This document shows positions 32,029 to 43,197 of a stretch of DNA of 64,000 nucleotides, one piece after another. This DNA comes from Pelobates cultripes. Its lineage: Eukaryota; Chordata; Amphibia; Anura; Pelobatidae. Numbering within the stretch: the stretch's first letter is position 1; each line of letters opens with the position of its first letter. The DNA lies in contig OW240912.1 of NCBI GenBank assembly GCA_933207985.1, positions 256,049,393 to 256,113,392 on the forward strand. Reading direction: 5' to 3'. Made by a program: the position numbers and the translations under genes. The notes under the pieces are model-generated. The model was given only the letters and a program-made list of their open reading frames with translations, was not told the DNA's origin and made no database searches.

Positions 32029-32997
32029 TTATGCTCTGGACCACACCACCGACAGTCTTGGTATCTTTTTAGCGGGTTGCACCGGTACATCCGGTTTGGG
32101 GAGCCCCCAGTCTTCCAGCTTCTTCAAGCCTTCTTCCACTGACGTGATAGGGTGGTTGGAGTTGTCATGGTGGACGATAAGTTTCGCTGGGAAGCCCCAC
32201 CGATACGGAACCTCTTGTGCTCTCAGTGCGGTGGTGATAGGTGCGAGTGACTTGCGGAATTGGAGTGTGTGCGCTGACAAGTCCGCGAAAATCTTCAGGT
32301 TTTCATATTGGGAGGGTAGGTTATCTTTTCTAGCTGCTTTAACAATCTTCTCCTTGACATGGAAGAAATGCACTCTGGTGATTACATCTCTGGCCGTTGA
32401 AGTAGGCAGATGCTGGGGTCTCCTGAGTCTGTGCGTTCTGTCCAGAACTACTTGATCTGGATGGACCTCTGGAATGAGTTCCAGGAAAAAGGTCTGGAGG
32501 TAGCTGTGTAGGGCTTCATTTGTGATTGATTCAGGAATACCTCTGATGCGCAGATTATTCCTCCTGGATCTATCCTCCAGGTCAGCAAGTTTCAGGTTTT
32601 GTTCTTGGATGAGTTGCTGCATCTGGTGTAGCTGGTCAGCCATGTTGTTGTGCGCGGAGGCCTGTTTGCTGACTGCATTCTCTATATGGGATGTGCGTAG
32701 GCCCAGGTCCTGTATATCTCTCTTAAGCTCACCTGCCAGTGATTTGAGCTGCCCCTCAATGGTGCTTTGAATCTGCATTGTGAAGTCTGCCATAAAGGAC
32801 TTCATTGTGGCCAGTGTGAGGGGACTATCCTCTAGTAGTGAGGTGGGTGAGGAGGGAGGAGATGGAGATACCTCCCTGGATCCGTGGCCGCCGCCATCTT
32901 GGGTTTCCTCACGGCCTTGTTTCCCATGCGCGGCTTTTGCCATAAAGAACATCGCTTTGTCGGCTTTCGCCGGTCTTTTGGCGGATCTGTAGGACAT
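32029..32997 (-). CDS. L1 ORF1 RNA-binding protein
   Basis: A 322-residue protein that coats L1 RNA and acts as a nucleic acid chaperone in the L1 particle. I start it at ATG 32997 (MSYRSAKRPAKADK); the upstream in-frame methionine at 33183 lies outside the element, beyond its 5' end at 33129. The order fits L1 ORF1p: basic and low-complexity N-terminus (1-60), heptad-rich coiled coil (about 65-146), an RRM starting NNLRIRGIPES (147-157) with RVHFFHVKEK near 208-217, and a C-terminal domain with RKSLAPITTALR and YRWGFPAKL (about 248-273). No stop or frameshift is seen. Confidence 0.93.
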   Translation of the reverse strand: MSYRSAKRPAKADKAMFFMAKAAHGKQGREETQDGGGHGSREVSPSPPSSPTSLLEDSPLTLATMKSFMADFTMQIQSTIEGQLKSLAGELKRDIQDLGLRTSHIENAVSKQASAHNNMADQLHQMQQLIQEQNLKLADLEDRSRRNNLRIRGIPESITNEALHSYLQTFFLELIPEVHPDQVVLDRTHRLRRPQHLPTSTARDVITRVHFFHVKEKIVKAARKDNLPSQYENLKIFADLSAHTLQFRKSLAPITTALRAQEVPYRWGFPAKLIVHHDNSNHPITSVEEGLKKLEDWGLPKPDVPVQPAKKIPRLSVVWSRA

Positions 32998-33129
32998 AGC
33001 TCCGTTCTCCACTCGGTTCGTGCCGAGATTAATTATTGCAGCCCGGTTATTTTCTCCCCTGTATCGTGCGGCTCCCCGGAGCTCTAGCAGAGCACGTCCA
33101 TGCGGCTCGGGTGCTAGGCCACGCCCCCC
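32998..33129 (-). other. L1 5' UTR
   Basis: Only about 130 bp precede the ORF1 ATG. The start, a G-run then CGTGGCCTAGC, resembles the starts of the L1-type fragments at 50743 and 52071. Confidence 0.65.
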
Positions 33130-33860
33130 CAGACCTACATTTTGATGCATAGTATGTCTCTGAAGTATTAAAATTGAAGGCACAGTCGCAGTTTAGAAAT
33201 TGCACTTCAAATTTGAGCTTTGCAGAGTGAAGTTTCAATGAATGTCAATGGACGGCATTGGTTGCAAACAAATGGTCATATTGTGAAAACTATCAGGACT
33301 ACGGCTTAGCCGTTGACATGTTTAGTGGCAGCAGGGATAGCTGAACGTTTTGATATAAGATTTGTGTAGGTGGGCCTGAAAATAAGGGAGTGGTGGCACT
33401 TTAGAAATCATGTCCTGATTTTTCAGCTTTTGGCAGCTCCCACTCTAGCTTTGCCATTCATTCCTATGGGACAAATTGCGCCACAAAAACGACGATATTC
33501 CGTGAACCATTCGGCGAAACGTTCCACAAAGTAATAGCAATCCGATCGGGAACAATCTGCACGTTTTGGTAAATTTTGGTCTATGTAGTGTAAAAACTGT
33601 GGGAGGAGTTAGGGTGGCAAATTTGGCTATAATAAGAATAATATATATGTGAGATAACAATAAGTGTTCTTGCAAGAACACTTAATAATAATAATATATA
33701 TGTAAGATAACAATAAGTGTTCTTGCAAGAACACTTAATAATAATAATATATATGTGAGATAACATTAAGTGGTCTTACTATGCAAGAACACTTAATAAT
33801 ATATATGTGAGATAACATTAAGTGGTCTTGCTATGCAAGAACACTTAATTATAACCAGCT
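33130..33860. repeat. Rest of repeat copy 2 and copy 3 of the ~850-bp repeat
   Basis: Sequence resumes with CAGACCTACATTTTGATGCA exactly where copy 2 was interrupted. A third unit starts with GTTGCAAACAAATGG at 33261 and keeps the same order up to GGGTGGCAAATTTGGCTATA. It ends in the palindrome array instead of the segment seen in copies 1 and 2. Confidence 0.85.
33655..33850. repeat. Tandem array of perfect palindromes
   Basis: Four units of about 52 bp. Units at 33661-33684 and 33714-33737 are perfect 24-bp palindromes with half-site TAAGTGTTCTTG. Units at 33767-33795 and 33819-33847 have the spaced form TTAAGTGGTCTT.CTATGCAAGAACACTTAA. Linkers are AATAATATATATGTGAGATAACA. One spaced unit also occurs at 26867-26895 in repeat copy 2. 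Confidence 0.85.
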
Positions 33861-34620
33861 ACAAACTGAGGATTGATTAAGCTTATTTTGACCTACCTGC
33901 CTATCACACTACCTAAGTGAATAAACAGTACTTTATTACCAACAAATTTTACTTGGAACCTAACATTCTGTTTGACACATTGACTTCCAGTTAAAGAAAC
34001 AGAAATTGAATGTATGGATTGGACAGTTTATGTTCTCCACAAAAATAGTACTCAAGAATACTCAATGTATATGACACTGAATATGAATTTAGAATATAGG
34101 CAATTTAAAAGTGCCTACAAGCCACACAGATATTTGTTACATTTATATTTCTCTGTCTCCAGTTCACTCCTGACTCCATGGTGTGCTCTGTGCACGAGAG
34201 AATAAATACAGAATCAGAAGAGGGAAATGCATTATTTATGTGACCTACAAGAATAGGAAGACTGGTTTAAGCATATCCAATCATTCAATTGTGCTTATTG
34301 ATACATTAAGCACATATCAATTTTAACAGACTTCCTGGTTTTATGACTACCACTTCTACAGTTTGAAATTATTGTCAATAAATAAATTAGGAGCTGTATT
34401 GCAGTGAAACATCTTGGGCAATAAATGTACTGCATGGAAACATATCCAAGTAAAGTACATGCAAATTTTGAAATTAACCTTCTCAATGGTAGCGACTAAT
34501 GTAACCCTCTGAATGTGAACGTTTGGTTTTGAGATTGTTATTTTAGCATGACTTGATATACTTTTCTTTGCTGTTAGTACTAGTGGAATATTTTCAATTG
34601 GCGTTTTTATAATATAATTT
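33861..34620. other. Non-genic interval
   Basis: AT-rich; nothing recognised. Confidence 0.5.
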
Positions 34621-34624
34621 TATG

Positions 34625-35634
34625 GACACAGCAAATGTCCTGAAGAAGAGGAAAAAATTCCTTCTTGACCCCAGAATGGCAGTCAGATTTATCCTTGGAT
34701 CAAGCAGTTATTACCCTACATCAAAAGATTATATCCTTAAATATTCTGTTTTGGCAAGTATGCATCTAGTAGCTGTTTGAACATATGTATGGACTCTGAT
34801 AAAACCACTTCTTCAGGCAGAGAATTCCACATCCTTATTGTTCTTACAGTAAAAAAAACCTTTCCTTTGACTTAGACGAAATCTTCTTTCTTCCAGTCTA
34901 AACGCATGACCTCGTGTCCTATGTAGAGTCCGGTTTGTGAATAGATTTCCACACAATTGTTTGTATTGGCCCCGAATATATTTGTATAATGTTATCATAT
35001 CCCCTCTCAGGTGACGTTTTTCTAAACTGAATAGGTTTAAATGTGTTAACCTTTCTTCATAGCTGATATGTTCCATTCCTTATTAATTTTGTAACCCGCC
35101 TCTTTGGCACTTTTTCTAGTGCCATAATATCCTTCTTTAGAACAGGTGCCCAAAATTGCACAGCATATTCAATATGTGGTCTTACCAGTGATTTATAAAA
35201 AGGCAAAATGATATTCTCATCCCAAGAATGAATGCCCTTTTTCATGCATGACAATACCTTACTGGCCTTAGCCACTGCTGATTGACATTGCACATTGTTG
35301 CATAGTTTGTTGTCTATAACAATTCCCAAGTCCTTTTCGTGTGTTGTTATCCCTAATTCGCTTCCATTAAGGGTATACGTTGCTTGTGTATTCTTTAAGC
35401 CGAAGTGCGTAACTTGCATTTTTCAACATTACATTTCATCTGCCATTTGAGTGCCCAGTCCCCCAGTCTATCTAAATCACTCTGCAGCAAAGTAATATCT
35501 TGCTCACATTGTATTATTTTACAGAGTTTTGTGTCATCTGCAAACACTGAAACATGACTTTTAATGCTTTTTTCAAGATCATTTATAAACATGTCAAATA
35601 GAAGGGGTCCCAGAACAGAACCCTGTTGTAAAGT
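34625..35634 (-). pseudogene. CR1/Rex1-like LINE, 3' part of reverse transcriptase
   Basis: Three minus-strand pieces of one RT follow each other. 35592-35395 has FADDTKLCK, the RT catalytic motif, and DLDRLGDWALKWQM. 35419-35057 has EKDLGIVIDNKL, ILPFYKSLVRPHIEY and VQFWAP. 35076-34813 has SYEERLTHLNLFSLEKRHLR and RGDMI.LYKYI. These are typical of CR1-group LINEs of vertebrates. Frames differ between pieces, so there are at least two frameshifts. The 5' part is missing, as usual for such LINEs, and the break at 35634 adjoins a Tc1 fragment. Confidence 0.85.
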
Positions 35635-36030
35635 TGTAATAAAACATATTCAACCCCCATTTAAAATAAGGTTTATTGTCAAAATGTACAGACTTTCAAC
35701 TGTTTGCAATGAACAAATCAAACAAAAGCATTTTCCAGTCTCAGAATTATTCAACCCCCTGAATAGCATCCTTCACAACATCACAAATATGCAAAACAGG
35801 TGTTGTCTCAAGCACACTTGATGCAACTAATCAAGGGCGTCATTAGTTGCACCAGGTGTGAAATATCTAAACTGGATAGGGGTTTGTTGAGTATCATGTT
35901 TGACTGCATGCTAGAAACATGGCTAAGTAGATATCGCCCTTCACAAACAAGGAACAGGATAAAAAAAGATAATGAAGGCACTGAATATTCCTACAGAGAT
36001 TGTTAGAAGCATAGTTTGCAAGTACAAATC
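35635..36030 (+). mobile_element. Tc1-like transposon, 5' fragment
   Basis: ATTATTCAACCCCCTGAATA (about 35744) and the sequence up to CATGGCTAAGTAGATATCGCC are the left arm and start of a Tc1-type element; the last part encodes the N-terminus of a helix-turn-helix region. Sequence similarity fades at about 36028, just before the retroposon insertion at 36055. The rest of the element is not found. Confidence 0.65.
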
Positions 36031-36054
36031 ATTAAATCATTTGAAATATGCTTT

Positions 36055-37280
36055 GTTTGTTTTTTTGACAAATTTTATTTTTGATGTGCAGTTGTAAAAC
36101 AGTCAAGCATATATCGACATATCCACAATGCGACATATCCACAATATCCACGATGCTGTGAGACAAAAGTAGTTGCAAGAATATTTATGGCATGTCAAGA
36201 GAGTCACAGATGCATGATGTGAGGCTAGTAAAGTGCATAGTACCCATGAGTACTACTACGTTATTTCCTAAAGAAAATTATGCCACTGCTATCAACTACT
36301 GGTTAAAATATATAAAAACTAAAAATTTATAACATGAATTTTGAAACTTAAAGTTGGTGGACAGAGATGCAGGGAGATAAACAGTGCCCTATATGAACCT
36401 TGAAGCCTAAAGAAGTAAGGGGCCTTGACCCTACTTCATGGAGGGTGCTCAGCCTATACCCACTGACCCATGCAGCCCAGCCAGCAGTAGAATAAGGTAC
36501 TGAGTCTCAAAAGACCTACCCCACCAGCCTCAGGGTCCTATACTTGTTCCTCACAGGGTCGACCACTCCCAGTAGACCGGACGGGGTCTCAGGGTCCTCT
36601 AACAAATAGCTGACTTTTTTGCTGAGTAGATAGTACTCAGGAGTGTGAGCCCTGCCTGGGGAGACTTCCCTGTGTGGACTAAGGCCCAGGTGAGTGGAAG
36701 CAGATCCTTAAAGCAGCTTCTCCGTAGTAAAGGTGCTGTCCACATCCTCTTTCTCTGCCGCTTTGCTTGCAGTTTTGCGGCATTGTGGATCCGTGTAGGC
36801 CATGAATCGAGAGCTCGTCCTTAGTGGGCTGGCGGGATTTATCTGTAGTTTTTTGTCTCTGCGCCCATTCACTGTACTGTAGCCCAGAACAGAGACCACA
36901 GTTGTTTGAAGGACCGCTCTATGCTCTCCTCAAGATGGGCCCAGAGTGTGGATGCTTGTAAAGTGGCCATCTTAACTTGAAGGCCATGTGAATTTGGCGC
37001 AGGAGAGTTTTGTGGCTGGATGACTCTATCCACCTGTTGCCAAGCTGCATTCTGGTGAGCACTCAATAGGGGACTTGGATATCTCTCACCGGTACAGAGA
37101 AGGAGGGTAACAGGGACCGCAAGTCTCGGGAGGAATATATGTCAGTAAGGACTCTGCAGTTACGGTCCAGGGCACCTCAACAGGCTCCAGAGACCGGTAA
37201 GTCTTAATTTGTGTTGGAAAGGCGTACTGAAATATCACATGAAGTCTGTCCAGTCGCCAATCAGCTCCAGCCCTGCCCCC
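36055..37280 (-). mobile_element. L1-derived non-autonomous retroposon
   Basis: A 1226-bp insertion flanked by TGAAATATG(C/T)TTT at 36042-36054 and 37281-37293, 12 of 13 identical. On the minus strand it starts GGGGGCAGGGCTGGAGCTGA and ends AAATAAAATTTGTCAAAAAA, the same 3' end type as the full-length L1. It lacks any RT or endonuclease. The only frames are about 65 codons (37066-36869 and 36899-36708), with no known domain. It looks like an internally deleted or chimeric element moved by L1 machinery. Confidence 0.72.
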
Positions 37281-37293
37281 TGAAATATGTTTT

Positions 37294-40200
37294 CTAACAA
37301 AATTAAATAATTTCTGATTCTGATTTGAACAAATTAAATTGAGGCCTATTTAAGCCTCAATATGCAAGAGCAACTATAATTATGCCCAATAATTTAATGT
37401 CCCAATGCATTTTTGCATTTTGCTACAACCATACACATTATACCATGTAAACAAGCAGGATGATGTTGTGCACACAGCTCTACTAACTGTGTGGTTATTG
37501 CACTTTAAGAGGTAATTTTTAACCCTCTTTATGAGAGGTGATGAGGCAGGACTGTCTTGATAAAATGGGATTTGCCAAACTGCTTGTCCTGAATGGGTTA
37601 AAAACTGGAGACATGGTTATTAGATGAGTAAATTAAAATGATTGTACAAATCATTCTAAACTGATCTGCCTATATTTCCCCTTGTCAGCATTCCACAAAT
37701 TTAGAGTGAAAAATAAGCGTTTCAGTGCCGTCACCCCTTCATCTTGAAATGAATATTCATTTCTGTATGAAAAATGTGTGTTCATGTTCCAACTAAGGAG
37801 GCAATTACTCTGAAATATGATTTGGTATTTTCCCACATTATGCAAGCAAAGACAGGTACTGCGTATCTAGTAATTTCCTTTTTCCCAGCAGAAAGTAGTA
37901 CGTGAAGAATATTAATTTGTTGTCTATCATAAGTTAATTAACATTTTCATTATCCAAATAAAGCTTACTCTGTATGCATAAATTATCCTTCATTGCACAT
38001 TTTGGCTCATGATCTTTGCTATTGTTGTACTTGTGATGGACATATTGTCATACTTAGACCCAGAGTTATATACAGAGAAAAAGATAGAGCGTGTTTGTGT
38101 TTGTATAGTCCACACAGGACTTTTTATAGTTTATATTGCCCACACAGGACTTTTTTCAAGACTGAAACGTTGACAAAACCGAGGTGTATTTGTTGTTTAC
38201 ACAATAAAAGGATTATTGCAAAAGACCTGTGAGTGCACTTTTCGTCTACCTTATAGTTTTGCAACCAGACTTCTACAGGACTGGGAGAGTGAGTGCTGGA
38301 CCCTCAAGTATATGTACATATAGCTTCTTGATAAACAATGAGACCACACACCTAGGGTTAATGTGTTAGCATTAGGGCTATTGTTATGGCTAATATTAGC
38401 ATTAGGGGTCTGTTAGAACAGGGCTAGTATTAGGGCTAGTATTAGGTTTTCTTTAATCTTAGGGCAGCACCAAGGTGTTCATATCCTAGTCTGCCAGAGA
38501 CTCTAAATGCTAGATGAGCATCATGGGAAATGTAGTCCAGAAACAATTTATGGTGTCAAGGTTAGCCATCGCTGCTTTAGTAAATAAGCGTATTAGAGTC
38601 AGAGAGATGATTTATGGTTCTTTTTGGGTGTGTGGGATAGAGAACAGAGAGGAGAAAATGGTGGAGTAATTAAATTGGGATAAAATGGGTGAGAATTAGT
38701 CAAGGGAAGTGATAAAACAAAGATTTAAGGACTAAGATTAAAAAATAAGGTTAAACCAAGATGGCAGAGCTTAAAGGAAGAAAAAGGGGACGTGACCGAA
38801 TTGAAAGATAAAAAAGGGAAATAGAAGAAGAGTGATTTGGGTATGAGGGCCAATTTTGAAAATCTTACTCAAAATCTGTCAGTATACAACAAATTTCCCT
38901 CTGAAATCACATTAGAATTCTTGTTGCGTGTCTATGATTCAATCATCATTTGATAAAACTAAATGACATGGTAAACATAACTGTGGAGAACACGTTGAAT
39001 GCAGTAGAGGATGAGTATCACATCAGATGCATCAGTGTTGGCAACATCAGAAATGCAAATTAATCAGTTTTATAGTTGTTAAAATATATCTATAGAATCT
39101 AAACTAATGGGGGCTAACTAAACTGTTAGTGCCTTATTTATGAAAACCATTGTATTGTCAGAGGCTAGAGTGAAACATTTGAGCCCTTAATTTTTCACTG
39201 ATATTTAAATAAAAGCATAAATGATGGTCAATGTCTTATTGATGAGCACAAATGATGGGAATCTTTATTTTGGTGCTGGACAGTTACTCTCTACAGCCTG
39301 CCACCTGATTATGCACTATATAAGACATTGCACAGCACTGATGGCCTGATAATTACACCCCAGAGTATTGTCCCAAAGCACTCAGACCTGCTGCAAAAAT
39401 GCGTAAGGTGATGATGCTAAAGATAAGTATTTTAGCAGTATTCCCCTGTGTCCCACTGATGACAAGATTTACACATTGTGGAGCAACGCATGATAAAAAT
39501 GTAAGACATTTATAGGCTTTTAGTACGTCACCTTTACTTGAAAAAGGGTAAGGCACTGCAGGGATTTGGCTAATGGGATCTATAGGGATTGAATTTAGAT
39601 TACTAATACAGGATGCTTATTTGCAGCACATTGGGAGTTGGTCACGGTAGATAAGAGTAGGAGAGACAGGAATGTGGGAAATAATGGATATATGTAAGAC
39701 ATGGATCTCAGATACCTGCATAGTCTTTTTGTGTAGCTTCTGAAATATATAGTACATACATCTGTGCTATATTATTTTTGTCATCATCACAGGCATTTTA
39801 GATGCTTATTATAATAGAATTATAGTACAGTTCAGCCATCTAGTGGAGAATTCATGAATAGTCACATAGGTTCTGTGAGCAATTTCACTGAAATGTGCAG
39901 TTTGTGTGTCTGCATTCAGAGCAATGTCCTCCTTTGCTGGCTGTTCACATTCTGCAAAATCTCTGAGTAGGACGATCGTGCATATGGGATATACATTATA
40001 CACTATATTGTTTAATTTTTTTTTTTTCCTACTGTGAAAAGTGCATGAAGGACTTCTCTGGTTTATGCATAAAAAGTAATTATTAGTGAAGCTTGAGTCT
40101 ATTCAGGGAAATAAGCACAGAGCAGCACCTGATCTGTGTGTGACAATATTGTTGCAAACTCTATCCACTCATCATATGAAGTGTATTTGGTTATTGCCAA

Positions 40201-40420
40201 TCAGCATTAATTTATATGTTTTGACGTGCATATGACTGGGAATAACCAATCTACAGACTGATCTTTCTGATATATTCCTGCTGCCTCCAATCACCTGTGT
40301 ATGGATAATGAATTTTTTTCTTTAATTTAATAATTAATATGTCTTCCACACATTTCATAAACATTGTCTCGACTAATATATGAACACAACCAATATGGCA
40401 AATGTCTTATTGTCAGGGGT
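37294..40420. other. Non-genic interval
   Basis: AT-rich. Apart from the short repeat near 38.16 kb nothing is recognised. Two diverged copies of a TTAGGGCTAGTATTAG-like motif lie at 38355-38445. Confidence 0.55.
38100..38290 (+). repeat. Possible dispersed repeat with GAAACGTTG and AATAAA
   Basis: Two copies of CC(C)ACACAGGACTTTT (about 38110 and 38140) precede CTGAAACGTTGACAAAACCG, then AATAAAAGGATTATTGCA and GTGAGTGCACTTTTCG. It resembles the unit near 10.4 kb; family not identified. Confidence 0.4.
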
Positions 40421-41180
40421 TTGTTCAGGAAGGGGTGCTGACCAGTGCAACAAACACTATAGGGTGGAACCCAGAATGCAAAGAAACCATTATACACACA
40501 AATCAAGGCAAAAAATAAGTATTGATATTTAATTAAGGCAGTTAAATAAAATACGAATACAGATAACTGAGTGTAGCAAAAGGGCCTCTGGATAGAGGAC
40601 AGGTAGGGCAAGGCCTCTGGATACAGGACTGGCAAGGCCTCTGAATACAGGACTAGCAAGGCAGGGTAGGCCTCTGGATACAGGACTAGCAAGGCAGGCC
40701 AGGTCTCTCTGGATACAGGACAGGCAAGGCAGAGCAGGCCTCTGGATACAGGACAGGCAAGGCAGGCCAGGTCTCTCTGGATACAGGACTGGCAAGGCAG
40801 GCCAGGTCTCTCTGGATACAGGACTGGCAAGGCAGGCCAGTTCTCTCTGGATACAGGACTGGCAAGGCAGGCCAGGCCTCTGGATACAGGACTAGCAAGG
40901 CAGAGCAGGTCTCTGAATACAGGACTGGCAAGGCAGGCCAGGCCTCTGGATACAGGACAGGCAGTTCAGGAACATAGGGGAACAGCCAGCTAGCACAGGA
41001 ACTCTGGATTAAATTACCAGACCAACAACAAACATTAATAAACTGACAAACAAGAAAGGGTGAGACTCAACTAAATACAAAGTAAGGCTAGTTGGGAACA
41101 GAGAGAGAGAGAGAGTCTGGGAGCAGCAGCCTGGAATAGCACAACAGACAGGTAGTGGCACTGTGAGGTACTGCACAAGA
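40420..41180. repeat. Element with 40-50 bp minisatellite
   Basis: The core (about 40575-40965) has roughly nine or ten units with the theme AGGCCTCTGGATACAGGACTGG then CAAGGCAGGCC. The flanks (GGAACCCAGAATGCAAAG at 40458 and AACTCTGGATTAAATTACC at 41000) are unique here. On the minus strand the core keeps an open frame encoding repeats of VLYPE..GLPC. I take it as non-coding because the phase and unit length vary. Confidence 0.7.
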
Positions 41181-41254
41181 CTGAGAATAAACCGAATCTT
41201 AAAACATTTATCTTATTATAACTCATACAATTCTGTTTTGATCAATTAAAAAGC

Positions 41255-41330
41255 TTAAAGGGACACTATAGGCACTCAGACCACTTCAGCTCATTGAAGT
41301 GGTCTGGGTGCAGCGTCCCGAGTCCTTTAA
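41255..41330. mobile_element. T2/Kolobok-like MITE, 76 bp
   Basis: TTAAAGGGACACTATAGGC at the left and GAGTCCTTTAA at the right, both with the TTAA target. The middle is a perfect stem, CAGACCACTTCA and TGAAGTGGTCTG, around a 6-base loop. Confidence 0.7.
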
Positions 41331-42357
41331 TCCTGAGCAGATAATTGTGAAATTTTGGCATTGATTTTGAAAATATGACTGATCATGCAAAAAATAATTT
41401 TATTTAAGGATAGTGATCATATGAAGCCATTTATTATCACATAGTTGTTTGATGCATTTTTAAATCATAATGATAACAGAAATCATTCAAATGGCCCTGA
41501 TCAAAAGTTTACAAACCCGTGACTGTTTGGCCTTGCTACATACAGACAAGGTGACACACACAGTGTAAAATGGCAATTAAAGGTTAATTTCCCACACCTG
41601 TTGCTTTTTAAATTGCAATTAGTGTCTGTGTATAGTCAATGAGTTTGTTAGATCTCACTTGGAATCACTGAGCAGGCTAAATACTGAGCAATGGGGGGCA
41701 GAAAAAAACTGTCAAACGACCTGTGAACAAGGTAATAGAACTTTATAAAGATGGGAAATGATATAAAAAGATATCCAAGCCTTGGAAATGCCAGTTAGTA
41801 CCATTCAATCACTTATTAAGAAGTGGAAAATGTGGGGATCTCTTGATACCAAGCCAAGGTCCGGTAGACCACGAAAGATTTCAGCCACAACTGTCAGAAG
41901 AATTGTTCAGGATGCAAAGAAAAACCCACAGGTAACCTTAGCAGAAAAAGATGGTATGGTTGTTTCAAGGAGCACAATACGACGATAAGTGAACAAAAAT
42001 GAGCTGCATGGTTGAGTTGCCTGAAAGAAGCCTTTACTGCGCCAATGCCACAAAAAAGCCCAGTTACAATATGCCCGACAATACCTTGACACACATCTTC
42101 TGGCACACTGCAATTTGGAGCGATGAAACCAAAATAGAGCTTTAGGGTCACAACCATAAGTGCTATGTTTAGAGAGGGGTCAACAAGTCCTATGGTGAAA
42201 AGAATACCATTCCCACTGTGAAGTATAGTGGTGGCTCACTGATGTTTTGGGGTGTGTGAGCTCCAAAGGCACAGGGAATCTAGTGAAAATTGATGGCAAG
42301 ATGAATGCAGCATGCTATCAGAAAATACTGAAACACTTGGAAAGAGTCACATATTAG

Positions 42358-43197
42358 ACTTGCATTTCATTTTTTGACATTGAAATTTGCCAGATTGGTT
42401 ATGTTGCCTTAGAGAGCATATGGTAGCCCAGGAATGAGAATTACCCCCATGATGGCATACCATTTGCAAAAGTAGACAACCCAAGGTATTGCAAGTGGGG
42501 TATGTCCAGTCTTTCTTAGTAACCACTTAGTTACAAACACTGGCCAAATATTATTTTTTTGCTTTTTTTCACACAAAAACAAATATGAACGCTAACTTTG
42601 GCCAGTGTTTGTGACTAAGTGGCTACTAAAAAAGACTAAACATACCCCAATTTCAATACCATGGGTTGTCTACTTTTTCAAATGGTATGCCATTATGGGG
42701 GTAATTCTCATTCCTGGGCTACCACACCGTCTCAAAGGTAACATTACTAATCTGGCAAATTTCAATTTGTAAATGGAATGTTCTATATTTGACCCTGTAA
42801 CTTTCCAAAACACCGTTAAACCTGTTAATGGGGGGTACTGTTGTACTCGTGAGACATCGCTGATTACAAATATGTGCATTTTTTTGCAGTAAAACCTAAC
42901 AGTATTATGACATTCACAGCTAAAGTGTCAGACGGAAATACAAATTTAAAAAAAATATATTATTTTCTCACATTTTTAAAAATTTTATTCATAATATATT
43001 ATGTTCCATATATGAATAGTTAATGATAAATTAAAGCCCTGTTTCTCCTAAACAAAATGATATATAATAAGTGTGGGTACATTTAATGTGACAGCGGTGA
43101 ATTACGGTTGAACAGACATATAGCGCAAATTCCAGTTTTTGTTTACGTTTTGTTTTGATCAGAACGTGCACTATTGACTCCATCCTGAAGGGGTTAA
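42358..43197. mobile_element. Foldback piggyBac-type MITE
   Basis: The right end, CATCCTGAAGGGGTTAA, carries the TTAA-type terminus also seen at 56838 in the other orientation. The block GTAGCCCAGGAATGAGAATT (about 42424) recurs inverted as AATTCTCATTCCTGGGCTAC (42702-42721), with matching flanks, giving a foldback of about 200 bp per arm centred near 42575. It sits inside the split Tc1. No coding sequence. Confidence 0.7.

Larger units (their letters stand above)
27227..33129 (-). mobile_element. Full-length L1-clade non-LTR retrotransposon
   Basis: A 5.9-kb insertion on the minus strand. Its 5' end is GGGGGGGCGTGGCCTAGC (plus-strand end 33129), followed by ORF1, a 678-bp spacer, ORF2, a 3' UTR with AATAAA, and an A-rich tail (plus-strand T-run from 27227). 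An exact 14-bp duplication CAGACCTACATTTT flanks it at 27213-27226 and 33130-33143. The unoccupied version of the site exists in repeat copy 1 near 26324, which confirms the boundaries. It is complete at both ends, unlike most genomic L1 copies. Confidence 0.95.

Noticed and set aside
33047..33183. Upstream methionine extending L1 ORF1 to 33183
   Set aside because: The extension crosses the L1 5' end at 33129 into flanking repeat DNA.
33655..33850. CRISPR array
   Set aside because: Units are palindromes separated by AT microsatellite, not unique spacers, and the DNA is eukaryotic.
39300..39345. TATATAAG near 39316 as a possible promoter
   Set aside because: No gene, CpG-rich region or transcript-like sequence follows; AT-rich DNA makes such words common.
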